Positions 59,308 through 64,000 of a stretch of DNA of 64,000 nucleotides are shown here, piece by piece (position 1 is the first letter of the stretch; every line of letters starts with the position of its first letter). Where the stretch lies: contig JAUCEF010000006.1 in the NCBI GenBank assembly GCA_033558025.1, positions 3,472,001-3,536,000 on the forward strand. The letters run 5' to 3'. The DNA comes from Phytophthora sp. 'mugwort' (Eukaryota > Oomycota > Peronosporomycetes > Peronosporales > Peronosporaceae). Below the pieces are notes generated by a model. It saw only the letters and a program-made list of their open reading frames with translations. It made no database searches and was not told where the DNA came from. The translations under genes were made by a program, and so were the position numbers.

Positions 59308-61203
59308 GTGGCAGCTGCGAAAGAGCAGCTGGAAGAAGAAACGTCCGAACTGGTCTGTCAGCCTTCGCAGCCCATCATCATGGCGGCTCCCCGTCGTGAC
59401 CAGACTTGGCATGCTGAGTGGCGAAACAAGGCCCCACAGGTCGAGTTCTCGTTGCCCAGCGATGACGCGCTCGCGTCAGGGAAAAACCATGTTGGATCCC
59501 GAGCGCAACGCTGATGACAAGAAAGCAGCTGCTCTATGTGGAGTTCCCCAGCTCGTCTCGAGTGAGTTGACATACTCCATGTGGATTCCAGCGCGAGACC
59601 TGACCGCCACGTTCTCTGATACGGAGATCATGACTTCGCTAGGATCGGATACGCAACCGGCTATCTGATCGGCCAACGTCAGCCATCTGCGCGATTTCAA
59701 GACCATCGGGAACGCTGGCATCGGATTTGTATGCACTGATCAAGCTCGCATCCAAGTTGGGTAGCCAGACGCTGTCGATCTGCGACCGAAACTATCGGGT
59801 TCAACCGTACTCCAAGTACTCCAGCTGGTACTATGTCGACTTGCAGCGCCTGCCTGACGAGGTCGATGACAGCGAGATCTACGACTGGTTCGCCGCACAT
59901 GGGACACCACCGGTGTTCATCTGCCCTAGTCGTACGATCCGCGGTCTGAAGTCACGCAGCCGCCGAGTGTACTTCAACCACAAGTCCCCGCCCGAGTCGC
60001 TGATGCTTACGCCAACGACGCCGTTGCGAGAAATCAAGCTCGGTGACCATGGATACGCGGTGGTCAATCACCGCTTCCGTGCGTTCAACCACGGCACGCC
60101 GCCCTTCCTGAAGGCGATGCACGAGAAAAGCAAGGCTCACCCATCATCATCTAAGTCGGTCGACCATGCGACACATCAGGCTTCTTCGATGCCTGCTGTT
60201 GCCACGAGCGCCGAAGCCAATGGCACGCCTATGGAAACGTCGGACGCCGAGTACGAGCCATCCGAGCCTAATGGCTCAGAAGTGAGTGACTCGGAAGCCA
60301 GTTCAGGCAGCGCCATGGAAGGTGTTGAAGGAGAAACTGTTGAAGACGGGATCACAGTCCAGCCCAATTCTATCTGGCCGTTGGACGAAGAACCTCCAAA
60401 TTTTCCCACTGGCTCGATCAAGCGAACGGACCGGGAGCCGGCGCGTATCTTGCGCGCCAAGCAACTTGGCGTTGGCAAGATGTCCGCTCCCAAGGCCAAG
60501 ACAAGGGAACTACCTCCGTCCCAGACTGGCTATCAAGTACTGACATCCACCAACCAGTATGAGTGGCTAAGTGAGGGAGATGATGGCAATGTCCCACCTG
60601 ATCAGGATATGACTCTATGGGACAGTACTTAGATCCCGCCCTCCCCTGTTGCCTCGTATGTCAAGCTGTCCAAGTCTGCCGAAAACATACTCAACAGCGC
60701 TGCGATCAAAGTACCCCGCAGAGACGACCACCCTCAATGACCTCTGCGATGTCATCGAATCGTATCTGACGGAGTTCTCGAACACCTCAGATGCCGATAG
60801 CAGCTTGTACGGGATCCAAGCCCAGCTTAGTGTCCATCGCTTTTTATTGGACACCTCGGCTCCCGGTAACTACCAGCATCTTCGCAGCAAGACGTTTGGC
60901 CACGCAGTACTCCGAATGATCTCCACGAAGCTCGACCCCTCGGCGAAGGACTACTCGCTCAAGAACAAGTTGGCCGAGCTATTCCCGGACGCCGACGACC
61001 TAAGCCCAGAAGTCGTACTGCAGAGCCTTTGCTCTACCCCAAACGAGTTCTGGCTCCAAACGCGGCTGGCCGGGTTTGATCTTGCGTTGCAAGTGATTGC
61101 TCCAAGCATCTATATGGATCCGGTCAAGGTCTGCGCTCTAATCCAACAAGAAGTTACTACGCTGCCCCATCCGATGTGGCACCTCTGGGACATTGCACCC
61201 TAG
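59308..61203 (+). pseudogene. LINE ORF1-like region, broken
   Basis: Plus-strand frames that read as one protein with shifts near 59465 and 59700. First part 59308-59514 (EEETSELVCQ); middle 59727-60632 with YYVDLQRLPDEVDDSEIYDW, an RRM-like fold candidate (TPPVFICPSRTIRGLKSRSR), then an acidic Ser/Glu linker; last part 60649-61203, helical. This is the type of ORF1 that precedes endonuclease/RT in oomycete LINEs; it would bind element RNA. Confidence 0.62.
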
Positions 61204-61377
61204 GGGTACTGGTAACCTCGCCGTTGGCACCTCGACTCCTTGATGGCCCGTTGCCGGACAATTTACGCCAATGCATCGCTGATCTCCAGCAAGCGGCTTC
61301 AGCAGTAGCCAACTCGGGTAGCCCTTCTCTCTAATGGGAATTAGGCCCTGAGAGGGTTCTCGCTGAAAGCTAACGGC

Positions 61378-64000
61378 ATGAACCGGACCTCAAGGAGCTC
61401 GCTGCAGTATATTTATAAGACCTTTCACATGATCGGTCTTCAGGAGACGTGCTTCACCGATCCCTTCAACCATCAGCGCTTGAAACAGATCTGGAGGCAA
61501 ACGTCGCTGTTTAATTCCAGCTTTTGGTCGCAAGAACATATGACTACATACACAGGGCACGCTGGTGTGGGCTTACTACTCACGCCGACATGCCCTGTTC
61601 AAGATATCCAAGACGTTACCCTCCGTCATGTTAGCTCGGCTGATATGATGAATCGGTACTTACTACTACGAGGCACTCTGGACTCGAAAGAGACGTACAT
61701 TCATGTGGTGTATGCCCCCCTTAAAGGCCAGAAGCGGCCAACTTCTTTAAGCACCTTGAGACTTCGACGATGATGTGCTGCACATTGTCATGGGCGACTT
61801 CAACACGGTGATGTCAAGCCAACTGGACCAAGCCAACCACACCGACCGGAATCGGTCGCGGGGACGAACTGAGCTGCTGGACTGGATGCAAGCTATCAAC
61901 GTTGTGGATGCATGGCGCGTAAAACATCCGACGCTCGTCGAGTTCACCAGCCCCAACTCCAGCTCAAGGTTAGACTACGTGATGCTAAGCTGCCAGCTCT
62001 TCCACTCGGCCATAAAGGGCATTCTACACGACTTCCGCACTCGCTCCAATATGGGTGACCACTGCGGCATCGACTTTCGACTCGGATCTGCTGTCTTTCG
62101 GCCGGCTAAGAGCCCCCCCCTGGCGCTGCCCAAAATGGGTCATCCAGCTTCCTGAAGCGCAGCAGTATCTCCAAGAATCGCTGATCAAGTTGGCAGACAT
62201 GCTCCATGCACCAACGGATTCCCAGTACAACCCGGGCTGCCTAATCGACGAGCATAAGCGTCGCGACAACATCTTCCTGCACCAGTTATCCGAATCCCGG
62301 AAGAATGCTCGCCAGCGCGAACTTGAGGAACTGTACTTGGAAATTAATGATCTGCAGCACCGCCAAGCGACGGAGCCTACCGATGATTAACGCCGGCGGC
62401 TGACTGAAAAGAGGGTACTACTGGAGGTCCAGATGAAGATGAAAAAGTTCTACGCATCGAAGAAGAAGTTTGCCTCCGACCTCCATGATTCTGAGCGAGG
62501 TACCAAGTACTTCTTCCGACCGCCTCAGATCCTGCACAACACTCCGATTCCTGTCAATTCGCCGGAGGAGTTGGAAGTCATGTGGCAGGAGTTCAACCAG
62601 TTTTGGTCCGGGATCTATCGTTCACCTTCAAGGGAGTTCCATCATGATAAGCCCAAATGGGATCGCCTCAAGCTGGCCCAGATCCTTGAACACACGACCA
62701 AGCATCTGACGTCGAAGCAAGCTGCTTATCTTGACAGTCCACTCACAGCAAATGACTTCTACTGGGCTATCAAGCATACGTCGTCGGGGAAGGCACGAGG
62801 ACCCGATGGGTTACCCCTGGCCTACTACCCAACTGATGTGCCGATTTGGAGCCGTATCCTGGAGATTGTCTACGCGGCTCAACTGGAGAAAGGCAGGATG
62901 TCCAAGTTCCAGCGTCGCGGCCAAGTCTGCTTGCTATACAAGAAGTGAGACCGTAAAGAGCCTGGGAACTACAGACCCATTACCCTCATCAACGTCGATG
63001 CCAAGCTGGGGCCCAAGCTACTGGCATACCGTCTGGAAACTGTCTTAGATAGTCTCCTATTCTCTGACCAGTATGGTTTCGTGTCTGGGCGCGATATTCG
63101 TCATGCTCACCTACAGCTTCAACCACTCATGAAAGTGTATGAAGACGATGACGCGGTGGCTGGTGCTATCTTGCTTGACTTTCCAAGGCCTTCGATAGCG
63201 TGGTGTGGGATGCCCTTGACATGATCCTCGAGCACTTCCGCTTCGGCGAAGTGTTTCGTCGCTGGGTACGCGTGATGTTTCCTGGGACTTTGGTGGCGCT
63301 ACTATTCAACGGTAGCCCACTTTCGCCCTTTGAATTAGAGAGAGGCGTGCGGCAAGGAGACCCTCTCTCCCCGGGTCTGTCGTGCTTTACCGGAACCTTT
63401 GCTGAACTTGATTCGCGCCAAGATGAAGGATGCTGGACTTCGGTGTGGAGACTCTTCGGTGGTCCATAGTTATCAGCTTCTGCTGATGACTGCACTGGAC
63501 TACTGAGGGACCTGCGGGATACTCAGCGGCTACTGGACGTGGTGGATCTCTTCTGTGAGGCATCGGGTATGGAGCTGAACAAGAACAAGACCGTGGTGCT
63601 GCCGTTCCACCCCTGGAACAGTGAAACCGACAGCATCCGTGAGGCACTACAGCAATTGGGAATAAAGGTTGTTGGGAACAACGACTCGGCCAAACTGCTT
63701 GGTATGTACTACGGGTCCAAGCTCACAGACGCGGCACGGCTACAGTACATATTGGCGGACATACAGACAAGGTTTTCACTGTGGAAGTACCGGGCACGCA
63801 CTCTGCGAGGACAAGTGGTCATCCTACAACAGATCATCTTGCCTGTTCTCTGGTACACAGCCAGTGTCTGTTACATAGCTGAAACTGGTTTCCAAGACCA
63901 AGTCCAGGACATCACAGTACGGTTCATGACCCAGTCTTCTACGTCGAACATCGTGCCCCGAGCTTGGTAGACGTTGCCCATGCACATGGGAGGCCTCGGC
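61378..64000 (+). pseudogene. LINE ORF2: endonuclease and reverse transcriptase, runs off window
   Basis: AP-like endonuclease first: MIGLQETCF (catalytic Glu), VVYAPLKGQ, MGDFNTVMSSQLDQ (catalytic Asp/Asn), SSRLDYVMLS and GDHCGIDF (about 61432-62090). Reverse transcriptase next: SSGKARGPDGLPLAYY (62780-62825), NYRPITLINVDAKLG (about 62967), DQYGFVSGRDIRHAHLQ, the DFSKAFDS block split by a shift near 63183, ERGVRQGDPLSPGLS (about 63340) and the catalytic SASADDCTG (about 63475), where the Phe/Tyr before ADD is Ser. Stops occur near 62390, 62948, 63469 and 63970, with shifts near 61745, 62110 and 63183. It continues past base 64000. Confidence 0.85.

Overview
The window looks like a gene-poor, repeat-rich piece of an oomycete genome, most like Phytophthora. 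Grounds: (i) short spliceosomal introns (about 67-128 bp, GT..AG) in a protein kinase and an exonuclease gene; (ii) oomycete-type core promoters (initiator of the form TCAYTYY plus a CAACTT-like flanking element) just upstream of a GH3 gene, a ketol-acid reductoisomerase gene and two BBE-like oxidase genes; (iii) a transposon mix of hAT, PiggyBac-like, pogo/Tigger, Crypton, Ty1/copia, Ty3/gypsy gag and LINE elements; (iv) compact, G/C-ending codons in host genes. This is inference from content; species was not tested.

Layout. 1-6.4 kb: broken hAT (minus) and broken PiggyBac-like transposase (minus). 6.7-10.5 kb: decayed LINE (plus) ending in a TATC microsatellite. 11.4-13.8 kb: secreted GH3 beta-glucosidase-type gene with one frameshift. 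14-22.3 kb: transposon graveyard with two more hAT relics, two relics of a second PiggyBac-like family and foldback repeats. 22.3-24.2 kb: unidentified fragments and an inverted-repeat cluster. 24.3-25.8 kb: mitochondrial-type ketol-acid reductoisomerase (minus). 26.5-28.1 kb: MAP3K-like kinase with five well-supported introns and one possible one. 29.6-30.8 kb: DEDDy 3'-5' exonuclease with one intron (minus). 31.0-36.85 kb: a copia element with two 260-bp LTRs inserted in a pogo/Tigger-type transposase gene, whose two halves flank it. 38.4-39.6 kb: an intact unrecognised 396-aa gene. 40.3-44.6 kb: gypsy-like gag region preceded by a seven-copy degenerate repeat. 45.4-46.9 and 53.8-55.3 kb: two nearly identical secreted BBE-like FAD oxidase genes in direct orientation, with a decayed Crypton tyrosine-recombinase transposon and a tRNA-like sequence between them. 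56.8-64 kb: a large decayed LINE-type element (ORF1-like region, endonuclease, reverse transcriptase), running off the right edge.

How the genes relate. I see no operon-like or biosynthetic cluster. Host genes are independent: branched-chain amino-acid synthesis, signalling, nucleic-acid processing and secreted carbohydrate/oxidative enzymes (GH3, two BBE-like), the last group typical of fast-evolving regions in plant-associated oomycetes. The strongest unusual signal is the contrast between near-identical coding sequence and clearly diverged flanks in the two BBE-like copies, which suggests gene conversion. I found no convincing previously undescribed multi-gene system. Every mobile element seen carries disabling stops, shifts or missing catalytic segments.
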